In this document: positions 1 to 5,826 of the stretch, in pieces
Layout: the number at the start of each line of letters is the position of its first letter
Position numbering within the stretch: position 1 is the first letter of the stretch
Assembly (NCBI GenBank): GCA_947476405.1
Contig: CANJQG010000068.1
Span: forward strand, 1 to 7,004
DNA length: 7,004 nucleotides
Reading direction: 5' to 3'
Source: Thiotrichales bacterium
GTDB lineage: Bacteria; Pseudomonadota; Gammaproteobacteria; Francisellales; CACEW01
Notes under the pieces: generated by a model
Database searches by the model: none
The model's input: only the letters and a program-made list of their open reading frames with translations
Told to the model about the DNA's origin: nothing
Position numbers and translations under genes: made by a program

Positions 1-788
1 CCAGCAATACCTTGATGGACTCTCTCTGCTTGTTTTAGGTTCGCAATCCAATCCTGGTCGCCTGCAATAATCAGGGTTTGGCATTTCACTTGTGACAGTT
101 TGGGGGCATAATCAAATTCTCGCAAAAAAGTCCTGAAACCGAAGTTGGCAAGCTCAAGATTGTAGCTAATGCTGGGCGTGGGTAAAGTCGGATCAAAGGT
201 GGTGGAATAGAGTGGTCCCATGGTTTGATAATATCCCACCACTGCGTTATCAGGTAAATTAAAGTGACCTGTCAGAATGGCTTTACCCATTTCTTGTTGC
301 GCAGGCGTACCGATTTTTGTCAAAGTTTGAATCGCATCATCGATGAATTTGCCGCTAGTGACCGCACCGCAGACTAAAGCCAATTTTTTGAGTGAGCTTG
401 CATATTTGATTCCATAGCCAAGCGCAGCAATTGCGCCATAGGAAACACCAAATATCACGGTGCGATTAGGTGGGATTTTATAGTGCTCACGAATCGCTTC
501 GACGTCATTGATATACTCGTTCATGGTGCAGTGTTCAATCGGACTTTTGGCGCTTTTGCCACAGCCTCGGGGGTCAAAAAGAATCACATCGACATAGGGG
601 AGGATGCATTCAGCAAAAGAATGTCCAGCATAATCGCAGACAGTGTGGTCATTGCCTGGACCGCCTGGCATCAAAATCAACACGTCACGCTGACCCAGAT
701 GGCCTGACTTTGTGTGGATTTCGGTGTAAATAGAAGTTGCAGGGATGTTTGTGCGGGCGGGGAGTTGGATGGTTTGTTCTTGTTTCAT
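1..788 (-). CDS. alpha/beta hydrolase, prolyl-aminopeptidase-like (peptidase S33), C-terminus cut by window edge
   Basis: The leftward frame stays open from an ATG at 788 to the window edge (262 complete codons), so the 3' end is missing. The translation has the alpha/beta-hydrolase landmarks in order: an oxyanion-hole motif PGGPG (residues 41-45), FDPRGCGKS (71-79), the nucleophile elbow GVSYG with Ser116, and GDQDW (243-247), where Asp246 is the likely acid. The catalytic His would lie beyond the edge. GGPG followed by DPRGxGxS is typical of family S33 (proline iminopeptidases and relatives), cytoplasmic enzymes that remove N-terminal residues or hydrolyse small amides and esters. There is no signal peptide. 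The ATG at 788 follows AGGAG with a 5-nt gap; an in-frame ATG at 815 lacks a good ribosome-binding site. It lies 74 bp downstream of the HxlR gene on the same strand, so co-expression is possible. Substrate is unknown; the fold assignment is firm. Confidence 0.88.
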   Translation of the reverse strand, partial: MKQEQTIQLPARTNIPATSIYTEIHTKSGHLGQRDVLILMPGGPGNDHTVCDYAGHSFAECILPYVDVILFDPRGCGKSAKSPIEHCTMNEYINDVEAIREHYKIPPNRTVIFGVSYGAIAALGYGIKYASSLKKLALVCGAVTSGKFIDDAIQTLTKIGTPAQQEMGKAILTGHFNLPDNAVVGYYQTMGPLYSTTFDPTLPTPSISYNLELANFGFRTFLREFDYAPKLSQVKCQTLIIAGDQDWIANLKQAERVHQGIA

Positions 789-818
789 GGGCGCTCCTGT
801 TCTCAGAGTGCTCATGAT

Positions 819-846
819 AGCATATCTTTTATTGCGATAAATGCAA
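819..846 (-). promoter_or_regulatory. candidate sigma70 promoter for the hydrolase gene
   Basis: Read on the minus strand, TTGCAT (841-846) and TATGCT (819-824) are separated by 16 bp, with three and four of six matches to the consensus boxes. The site lies in the gap between the HxlR gene and the hydrolase start. It would allow expression independent of the regulator, but the match is modest. Confidence 0.3.
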
Positions 847-862
847 AAGTGTTTTGTTAATT

Positions 863-1216
863 CTAAGCTTTATCGACAGTCTGTGAGACTGCACTTATTT
901 TTTGAATATAACACGCGCCCCAAGCCTGGAGTTTTTCCAGCACGGGCTTGAGCGTCTGGCCAATCTCGCTGAGAGAATATTCCACTTTGGGCGGAACAAC
1001 AGGATAGACTTTGCGGATGACAATACCGTCTTTTTCAAGATCTCGCAGATGCGAGGTCAGCATTCTCTGCGTTAAGCCTGGCTTCAGGCGTTGCAATTCA
1101 CTAAAACGCATGGTGCGCTCGGCGAGCATAAAGAGGATCCAGATTTTCCATTTTCCGCTTAATACTTTCATGGTGGCGCCGACGGGGCATTCTGGATCAT
1201 AGCTGTTTTTTTCCAT
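863..1216 (-). CDS. HxlR-family winged-helix transcriptional regulator
   Basis: A 117-residue protein with the HxlR/DUF24 pattern: CPVGATMKVLSGKWK (10-24), a recognition helix region around TQRMLTSHLRDLEKDGIV (49-66), and a wing with the family pattern PPKVEYSLSEIG (75-86). Members are dimeric DNA-binding proteins, and several sense quinones, aldehydes or oxidants through an N-terminal cysteine. Here Cys10 sits in that position and Cys102 is a second cysteine. The start at 1216 is chosen because MEKN... begins at normal family length and follows AAAGAGA on the minus strand. An upstream in-frame ATG at 1333 would add 39 non-family residues and overlap the start of the divergent transporter gene. 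It is transcribed away from an MFS transporter, the usual arrangement for a local regulator of efflux. A palindrome at its own promoter suggests autoregulation. Family call is firm; ligand unknown. Confidence 0.93.
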   Translation of the reverse strand: MEKNSYDPECPVGATMKVLSGKWKIWILFMLAERTMRFSELQRLKPGLTQRMLTSHLRDLEKDGIVIRKVYPVVPPKVEYSLSEIGQTLKPVLEKLQAWGACYIQKISAVSQTVDKA

Positions 1217-1228
1217 GTTTAATCTCTT

Positions 1229-1248
1229 TAGTATCAATATCGATACTA
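1229..1248. promoter_or_regulatory. candidate operator palindrome for the HxlR regulator
   Basis: TAGTATCAATATCGATACTA is a 20-bp inverted repeat with one mismatched pair near the centre. It covers the -10 and probable transcription start of the leftward regulator promoter. A further GTATCA half-site lies at 1284-1289, inside the spacer of the rightward transporter promoter. HxlR proteins bind dyad sites as dimers, so repression of both genes from these sites is a reasonable inference. Confidence 0.6.
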
Positions 1249-1274
1249 TAGCACAATTTTGTCTGTACTTACAA
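1245..1274 (-). promoter_or_regulatory. candidate sigma70 promoter of the HxlR gene
   Basis: On the minus strand, TTGTAA (1269-1274) is followed after 18 bp by TATAGT (1245-1250), giving four and five of six consensus matches. The -10 box overlaps the right end of the palindrome at 1229-1248, which fits autorepression. Confidence 0.45.
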
Positions 1275-1297
1275 TATAGATTTGTATCATTTATAAT
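1268..1297 (+). promoter_or_regulatory. candidate sigma70 promoter of the MFS transporter gene
   Basis: A perfect TATAAT (1292-1297) lies 31 bp before the transporter ATG. A weak -35, CTTACA (1268-1273, four of six), lies 18 bp upstream. This -35 occupies nearly the same bases as the -35 of the divergent regulator promoter, so the two promoters overlap back to back. The half-site GTATCA (1284-1289) sits in the spacer. Confidence 0.45.
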
Positions 1298-1327
1298 AGC
1301 AGTCAGATAAATCAAAGAGGAATCGCG

Positions 1328-2650
1328 ATGCAAAAAAATAACAAAATAGCCGCATTGATTGGGATGGGGATTCTCAATTTTTTGGGATGTTTAGATTTAA
1401 CCATTGTGAATACGGCTCTGCCTGCGATTCAGCATAGCTTTCAGGTGGGCGATACGACTTTGCAATGGGCGATTAATGCCTTACTGTTGGCGCTGACTGC
1501 CACTATGGTGTTGGTCGGCAAATTGGGGGATCGCTACGGGCGGCGCATGATGTTGTATGTGGGAATGATCTTGTTTGCTGTGACCTCCTTAGGGGCATTG
1601 CTGACGCCTTCTTTTGGTGGATTGGTTTTCTTCCGGTTTTTTCAGGGGATCTCAATTGGGATTTTATATACGGCTCCGATTGCACTGATGCCTACGGTTT
1701 TTCCTGGACAAGTCGAGAAGGCCATGAGCGTGATGATCGGGATCAGTGGTTTAGGTTTGGCGCTGGGGCCGGTTTTGGGTGGCGTGCTGACCAGTTTATT
1801 CTCCTGGCATGCGATCTTTTTTATCAATCTGCCTTTGACTGCACTGGCTTATTTATTTTGCAGAGGGAATGTGCCTGAGGTCAAATCAGAGAAGCTGGAA
1901 AAATTGGACATCCCTGGTGCATTGCTGATGGCGATTACTTTGCCTTTGCTGATTTATACCACTGTCAATATTCATATTGCGCCGATCAGCCAAACACTGC
2001 TTGCATACGCCGTGACATTAGTTTTGGCACTGGTCTTTGTCTGGCGTGAAAATAAAGCGCTCTCGCCGATGATTGATTTTCATCTGTTCGCCAATCGCCA
2101 TTTTATTGTGGGATTGATTGCCAATTTCTTTATGGCCTTTTTCTACACGAATGCGTTCTTTTTTATCCCGCTACACCTCAATCAATTAGGAATTCAGTCC
2201 AGCTTTGAGATTGGTTTGATTTTATTGCCAGCCATGCTGATGGTTGCCATTTTTTCACCCATTTCCAGTCGGCTTTGTAAACGCTGGAGCACGCAAAAAG
2301 TCATGATGATGGGCTATGGCTTTTTTATCCTCTCGGCGATTTTACAATTGGCTTTGATGCACAGTACGCAATTACCATTGTTGTTGATCTCGTATATCGC
2401 TTTTGGCTTAGGCTGGGCGTTTGTGCTGAGTCCGTCGCTGGTTGCAGGCGTATCCTCATTGCCGCAGGATATGGGGGGCGTAGCGATTGGTTCTCTGGGC
2501 ACTTTTCATAATTTGGGCGGAACAGTCGGTCTCGCGATTGGTGCCACTTTGGGTTATACGCATGCGATGAGTATGGTGTTGGTGACATCAATTCTAGCAT
2601 TCGGGGTAGTATATTTTGGACTAGCCCGCAAAAAAAGCTTGCTTTTTTAG
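1328..2650 (+). CDS. MFS drug:H+ antiporter, DHA2 (EmrB/QacA-like) family
   Basis: A 440-residue, very hydrophobic inner-membrane protein, predicted to export drugs or toxic small molecules in exchange for protons. Visible family motifs are LDLTIVNTALP in TM1 (22-32, the DHA2 signature), motif A GKLGDRYGRR (64-73), RFFQG with Arg103 in TM4 (motif B region), and antiporter motif C GLGLALGPVLGG in TM5 (141-152). About 14 hydrophobic segments can be placed, the last two at roughly 386-409 and 411-432. It is shorter than typical DHA2 members (about 470-550 residues), mainly because the usual long loop between TM13 and TM14 is reduced to a few residues. The ATG follows AAAGAGGA (1314-1321) with a 6-nt gap. 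It is divergent from an HxlR regulator with shared control DNA, and 143 bp upstream of an ABC-F gene on the same strand. Substrate cannot be read from the sequence. Confidence 0.93.
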   Translation: MQKNNKIAALIGMGILNFLGCLDLTIVNTALPAIQHSFQVGDTTLQWAINALLLALTATMVLVGKLGDRYGRRMMLYVGMILFAVTSLGALLTPSFGGLVFFRFFQGISIGILYTAPIALMPTVFPGQVEKAMSVMIGISGLGLALGPVLGGVLTSLFSWHAIFFINLPLTALAYLFCRGNVPEVKSEKLEKLDIPGALLMAITLPLLIYTTVNIHIAPISQTLLAYAVTLVLALVFVWRENKALSPMIDFHLFANRHFIVGLIANFFMAFFYTNAFFFIPLHLNQLGIQSSFEIGLILLPAMLMVAIFSPISSRLCKRWSTQKVMMMGYGFFILSAILQLALMHSTQLPLLLISYIAFGLGWAFVLSPSLVAGVSSLPQDMGGVAIGSLGTFHNLGGTVGLAIGATLGYTHAMSMVLVTSILAFGVVYFGLARKKSLLF

Positions 2651-2667
2651 ATCAAATGAAGTACAAT
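2639..2667 (+). promoter_or_regulatory. candidate sigma70 promoter for the ABC-F leader
   Basis: TTGCTT (2639-2644) and TACAAT (2662-2667) are separated by exactly 17 bp; the -10 matches five of six bases and the -35 three of six. The -35 overlaps the last codons of the transporter gene. Transcription would begin near 2674, giving a leader of about 120 nt before the ABC-F start. Confidence 0.4.
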
Positions 2668-2706
2668 TCCACTCAGTTAATTCACTCCAATAAGGTCAAA
2701 GCAGTC

Positions 2707-2724
2707 ATGAGCCATCTCTCTTAA
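2707..2724 (+). CDS. putative five-codon leader peptide (MSHLS)
   Basis: A minimal ORF, ATG AGC CAT CTC TCT TAA, lies 70 bp upstream of the ABC-F gene. Its only upstream Shine-Dalgarno-like sequence is AAGG (2692-2695), at a rather long 11-nt distance. Its last codons overlap the TCTCTC stretch that can pair with the ABC-F ribosome-binding site. Short leader ORFs of this kind control several resistance genes, including erm and some ABC-F genes, by ribosome stalling. A five-codon ORF can easily occur by chance, so its translation is inference resting on position. Confidence 0.3.
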   Translation: MSHLS

Positions 2725-2793
2725 ATCGCCCTCAACGGCAGGGCAAAGCAGGAAACGCAGCGTTTCCAGGTTTTAACCTTTGAGAGAAATATC
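2715..2793 (+). promoter_or_regulatory. structured leader RNA, possible translation attenuator of the ABC-F gene
   Basis: Three pairings are visible. GCCCT (2728-2732) pairs with AGGGC (2740-2744). GGAAACGC (2751-2758) and GCGTTTCC (2760-2767) form a perfect inverted repeat around one base. TCTCTC plus TTAAA (2715-2725) can pair with TTTAA (2772-2776) and GAGAGA (2782-2787), closing a larger stem around both hairpins with a 5-nt bulge. GAGAGA is the ribosome-binding site of the ABC-F gene, 6 nt from its ATG, so the closed form would hide it. A competing small hairpin, AGGTT-TT-AACCT (2768-2779), could free it. Complementarity is seen directly; regulation is inferred. Confidence 0.45.
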
Positions 2794-4209
2794 ATGATGC
2801 ATTCCCCAATCCAATTTAAAAATTTGAGTCTATCCTTTCCCCATAAAAACTGTTTTGAAGCCTTTAATGTCTCGCTTCATTATGGCGAACATATTGCCTT
2901 GATGGGGCGAAATGGCAGCGGCAAATCATCCCTGCTGAAAATGCTGATGGGCGTGATTCAACCCAGCGAGGGGGAAATATTCATCCCAAATGATGTATGC
3001 ATGGCAGATGTCCCTCAGGTTATTGACGAATTTAGCAGTTTAAGCGGTGGTCAGCGTTTTAATAAAGCGCTCAGTGAGGCTCTGTCCAGGCAGCCTAATC
3101 TTTTGTTGCTGGATGAACCTACCAATCACTTGGACGCTCGCAATCGAAAATCCTTGATGCGGATGCTAAAATCGTATCAGGGCAGTTTGCTCATTGCCTC
3201 GCATGATGTGGAGTTGTTGCGCTATTGTGTTGATACTTTTTGGCATATTCATGAAGGTGCCATTCATGTTTTTAGAGGCTCCTACGATGATTATATGCGT
3301 GAACTCCATGTGGCCCGCCATGCTGCTGAGACAGAGTTGACGCTGTTAAAGCGCCAGAAAAAAGACATGCATGAGGCCTTGATGAAAGAACAGGCGCGCT
3401 CCAAAACCAGCCGCGCTCAAGGCGAAAAGCATATCAAGCAGCGTAAATGGCCGACAGTGGTTTCAGCGGCGAAGGCTGCGCGATCAGAGCAAACCTCCGG
3501 CCAGAAAAAGCAAGCCTTGCAGGATAAAAAAGAAGTGCTGCTTCATCGTATGGCAGGATTGGCTTTGCCTGAAATCATTGTGCCTACTTTTTCTCTGAAC
3601 ACGGAGGGGGTAGGTGATCATGTTTTAGTTTCAATCAGTCAGGGTGCGGTGGGCTATCATCAGTCCATTTTGCAGAATATTGCGCTTTCTATCACAGGGC
3701 GCATGCGTCTTGCAATCACAGGTGATAATGGCTCTGGCAAATCAACCCTGGTGAAAGCCATTTTAAATGACCCCAGCGTGATAAAAACAGGCGAGTGGAT
3801 TGTGCCCAATCTTAGCGAAATCGGTTATCTGGATCAGCATTATTCCAGTCTTGATTCACAAAAGTCAGCTTTGGAAATCATTCATGATCAAGTCGATTGG
3901 CCGCATGCGGAAATTCGCAAGCATCTCAATGCATTTTTATTCCGTAAGAATGAGGAGGTCAATGCCAAAGTGATTAATTTATCAGGTGGAGAGAAGGCGC
4001 GCCTTGCTTTAGCGCAAATTGCCTCACGTACGCCCAGGCTGCTGATATTAGATGAGATCACCAACAATATTGACCTTGAAACCAGAGCGCATGTGATGGA
4101 AGTGCTTTCTGTTTATCCTGGTGCATTGATTGTGATTTCGCATGATCAGGATTTTTTGGATGCGATTGGAGTAACGGATACGTTTACTTTGCTTGCACGC
4201 GGCTCCTAA
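2794..4209 (+). CDS. ABC-F family ATPase, probable ribosome-protection (antibiotic resistance) type
   Basis: A soluble 471-residue protein with two ABC domains and no membrane segments, the ABC-F layout. Domain 1 has Walker A GRNGSGKS (38-45), Q-loop Gln75, signature LSGGQ (83-87), Walker B with Glu108, and His137. Domain 2 has Walker A GDNGSGKS (310-317), Gln348, LSGGE (396-400), Glu421 and His450. Domain 1 is strikingly short: only seven residues separate the Q-loop Gln from the signature, so the usual helical subdomain and arm are absent, as in Vga/Msr-type resistance proteins. The two domains are joined by a long, very basic helical linker (about 175-255), the part that reaches the ribosomal E-site and peptidyl-transferase region in this family. 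In domain 2, LDEPTNHLD has become LDEITNNID. The protein ends about 20 residues after the last switch His, without a C-terminal extension. Start: ATG 2794 or the adjacent ATG 2797. ABC-F is certain; resistance function and drug class are inferred. Confidence 0.9.
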   Translation: MMHSPIQFKNLSLSFPHKNCFEAFNVSLHYGEHIALMGRNGSGKSSLLKMLMGVIQPSEGEIFIPNDVCMADVPQVIDEFSSLSGGQRFNKALSEALSRQPNLLLLDEPTNHLDARNRKSLMRMLKSYQGSLLIASHDVELLRYCVDTFWHIHEGAIHVFRGSYDDYMRELHVARHAAETELTLLKRQKKDMHEALMKEQARSKTSRAQGEKHIKQRKWPTVVSAAKAARSEQTSGQKKQALQDKKEVLLHRMAGLALPEIIVPTFSLNTEGVGDHVLVSISQGAVGYHQSILQNIALSITGRMRLAITGDNGSGKSTLVKAILNDPSVIKTGEWIVPNLSEIGYLDQHYSSLDSQKSALEIIHDQVDWPHAEIRKHLNAFLFRKNEEVNAKVINLSGGEKARLALAQIASRTPRLLILDEITNNIDLETRAHVMEVLSVYPGALIVISHDQDFLDAIGVTDTFTLLARGS

Positions 4210-4251
4210 AGTAGCGAGAATGGTTAATAACTCTTTGGGAATAAATACTTA

Positions 4252-5826
4252 ATGATCAAACTATTCTTGCGAAACTACATTTTATTCGTCCTGATTATTT
4301 TAGGCCTGGTGGGTGCTGTTTATTTCTTTTCGCTATCATTGACGCAGCATCTGGAAAGTCGCGATGCTAATGTGCTTTTTAAAAACGTTTTTGTGTTTTA
4401 CGGGAAAAAGCTGGAGGCAATGCCCCAGGCAAAGTGGCCTGGATATTTGCAAAAGATCTCCCCAGACGCTGACAATCCTTTAAGCCTTGTTTCTTTAGCT
4501 GATTTACCTGCTACAGTCGATCGCAACGCCTTGCTCAAGGGCAATGTTGTAATTGATAATCATCGCCCTGATGGCTACACCCCAGCCTATGCCTTTTATC
4601 ATTTACCCAATACTGGGTTAGCTTTAAAAATGGGAGTCTTTCAGTCAGACATCACCCAATATGTCTACGCGACTAATTGGGTCAAAAATATGATCAATCA
4701 GGAATTGAGTGGTATTCCTGAAAAAAACTGGCCTACAGCCTTGTCTGACATGTCGCCTAATTTTGACAATGCACCCATGAGACTCCAGTCTTTTCAATAT
4801 TTTGATAAGGTTTCTCAAGCGCGTTTATTAAAATGGGGCTTGCTCATCAATGAGAAAAATAATTATGCTGCGACTATTTCTTTTATATCCCCTGACCCAA
4901 AGCAGGTTGTAGTATTGGGTCCAAAAAAAGATCCTCGGCCTCTCTTGATTTACGCCTGGGTAAGTGTTGGCTTGCTGTTGCTCTTTCTCATCGTTTGGCT
5001 TTGGACTTATCCCTTTTATCGTAATTTGAATAAATTGCAAAGCATGGCTGATGCATACGGGCGAGGGCAGTTTGATTATGAAATTAAAGTGCCACGACAA
5101 TTGGCGTTATTTCCCTTGTATAAAAACTTAAGCCGAATGGGGCAGCATATCAAGAAGTTGATTGCCTCGCATAAGGAATTGACCAATGCGGTTTCCCATG
5201 AGATTCGCAGTCCCCTGGCCCGTATCCGCTTTGCAACAGAAATGCTGTCGAAAGAGGGCGTGAACTCCCAGTATTTGCAACGCATCAATCATGATGTGGA
5301 AGAATTAGATCAAATGGTCGATGAACTCCTGACGTATGCTCGTTTTGATCGCACCGATCCCGCGCTTCAGTTTGCAGATTTGCCCATTGCTCCTTTTGTC
5401 AGGGAATTGTTCGCGCTGTTGCAATCACATCACCCTGAACGTCAATGGCAGCTTCAGTTTGAGATGGATGATTCAACCCTATTGCGCTTCGATGCCTATT
5501 TCATGAAGCGTGCGCTTGAGAATGTTCTCAGCAACGCTTGTCGCTATGCGCAGCATCAAGTCACTCTGACCGTAAAAGTACAGAGCGGGCACTGTTTATT
5601 TGTGATCGACGATGATGGGCAGGGCATTCCATTAGAATCGCGTCAAGATCTTTTCGAACCCTTCAAACGTCTAGATACCAGTCGCAATAAAGAGACTGGC
5701 GGCCATGGCCTGGGACTCGCCATCAGCAAAAAAATAATCGAAGCGCAGGGCGGGCAGATTCAAGTTGAAGATTCACCTTTGGGTGGTGCGCGCTTTACTC
5801 TCTCCATCCCTTTAAGGAGCGCATAA
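4252..5826 (+). CDS. RstB-like sensor histidine kinase with duplicated periplasmic sensor
   Basis: A 524-residue inner-membrane kinase. TM1 spans about 8-30, the periplasmic region 31-230, TM2 231-252, HAMP about 254-305, and HisKA carries SHEIRSPLARIRF with phospho-acceptor His316. The ATPase domain shows N-box Asn424/Asn428, G1 DDGQGI (454-459), F-box FEPF (468-471) and G2 GGHGLGLA (483-490). The kinase core and the sensor both resemble E. coli RstB, for example the LxxIPxxxW start of the sensor. E. coli RstB is about 433 residues with one sensor unit; this protein is longer because that unit occurs twice (54-129 and 152-224). The gene begins 42 bp after the ABC-F gene; the only Shine-Dalgarno-like sequence is GGGA (4237-4240), 11 nt away, so initiation may be weak. 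A poor promoter candidate (TTGCAC 4193-4198, GAGAAT 4216-4221) precedes it, and cotranscription with the ABC-F gene is also possible. It phosphorylates the regulator encoded next. The signal is unknown. Confidence 0.9.
   Translation: MIKLFLRNYILFVLIILGLVGAVYFFSLSLTQHLESRDANVLFKNVFVFYGKKLEAMPQAKWPGYLQKISPDADNPLSLVSLADLPATVDRNALLKGNVVIDNHRPDGYTPAYAFYHLPNTGLALKMGVFQSDITQYVYATNWVKNMINQELSGIPEKNWPTALSDMSPNFDNAPMRLQSFQYFDKVSQARLLKWGLLINEKNNYAATISFISPDPKQVVVLGPKKDPRPLLIYAWVSVGLLLLFLIVWLWTYPFYRNLNKLQSMADAYGRGQFDYEIKVPRQLALFPLYKNLSRMGQHIKKLIASHKELTNAVSHEIRSPLARIRFATEMLSKEGVNSQYLQRINHDVEELDQMVDELLTYARFDRTDPALQFADLPIAPFVRELFALLQSHHPERQWQLQFEMDDSTLLRFDAYFMKRALENVLSNACRYAQHQVTLTVKVQSGHCLFVIDDDGQGIPLESRQDLFEPFKRLDTSRNKETGGHGLGLAISKKIIEAQGGQIQVEDSPLGGARFTLSIPLRSA
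4411..4638 (+). repeat. RstB-type sensor unit, copy 1 (protein-level tandem repeat)
   Basis: Kinase residues 54-129, beginning LEAMPQAKWP and ending LALKMGV. It aligns with copy 2 at an offset of 98 residues (L..xP..xWP...L..xSP..DN, then a LL.xG hinge and a final hydrophobic strand). The single E. coli RstB sensor shares the frame: LREIPPHDW at the start and YVLAVGP at the end. The repeat is visible in protein, not DNA, so the duplication is old. Confidence 0.7.
4705..4923 (+). repeat. RstB-type sensor unit, copy 2 (protein-level tandem repeat)
   Basis: Kinase residues 152-224, beginning LSGIPEKNWP and ending VVVLGP. It is the membrane-proximal copy, leading directly into TM2, and its LGP end is closer to the AVGP ending of E. 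coli RstB than copy 1 is. The preceding stretches (about 37-53 and 132-151) also look loosely alike, so the full period probably includes the leading helix. Confidence 0.7.
5814..5819 (+). promoter_or_regulatory. strong ribosome-binding site for the response regulator, inside the kinase gene
   Basis: AAGGAG lies 6 nt before the ATG at 5826, within the last codons of the kinase gene. With the TAATG stop/start overlap it indicates coupled but strong translation of the regulator, in contrast to the weak site before the kinase. Confidence 0.8.

Noticed and set aside
483..707. A rightward 74-codon ORF opposite the hydrolase.
   Set aside because: It is antisense to a clearly conserved alpha/beta-hydrolase frame and has no recognisable domain or ribosome-binding site.
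789..815. An in-frame ATG at 815 for the hydrolase, adding nine residues.
   Set aside because: No Shine-Dalgarno sequence precedes it, whereas AGGAG is well placed before the ATG at 788.
1217..1333. An upstream ATG at 1333 would lengthen the HxlR regulator to 156 residues.
   Set aside because: The extra 39 residues lack family similarity, run through the promoter/operator region and overlap the divergent transporter start. ATG 1216 has a ribosome-binding site and gives the family's normal length.
2630..2648. An A-run, GCTTGC, T-run inverted repeat at the end of the transporter gene, read as an intrinsic terminator.
   Set aside because: The stem is almost all A-T with a tiny loop, lies inside the last codons (RKKSLLF) and overlaps a candidate -35. 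It is too weak to call.
4828..5288. Leftward ORFs of 90 and 70 codons inside the kinase gene, and similar ones inside the transporter and regulator genes.
   Set aside because: They are shadows of strongly conserved frames on the other strand and have no family resemblance.
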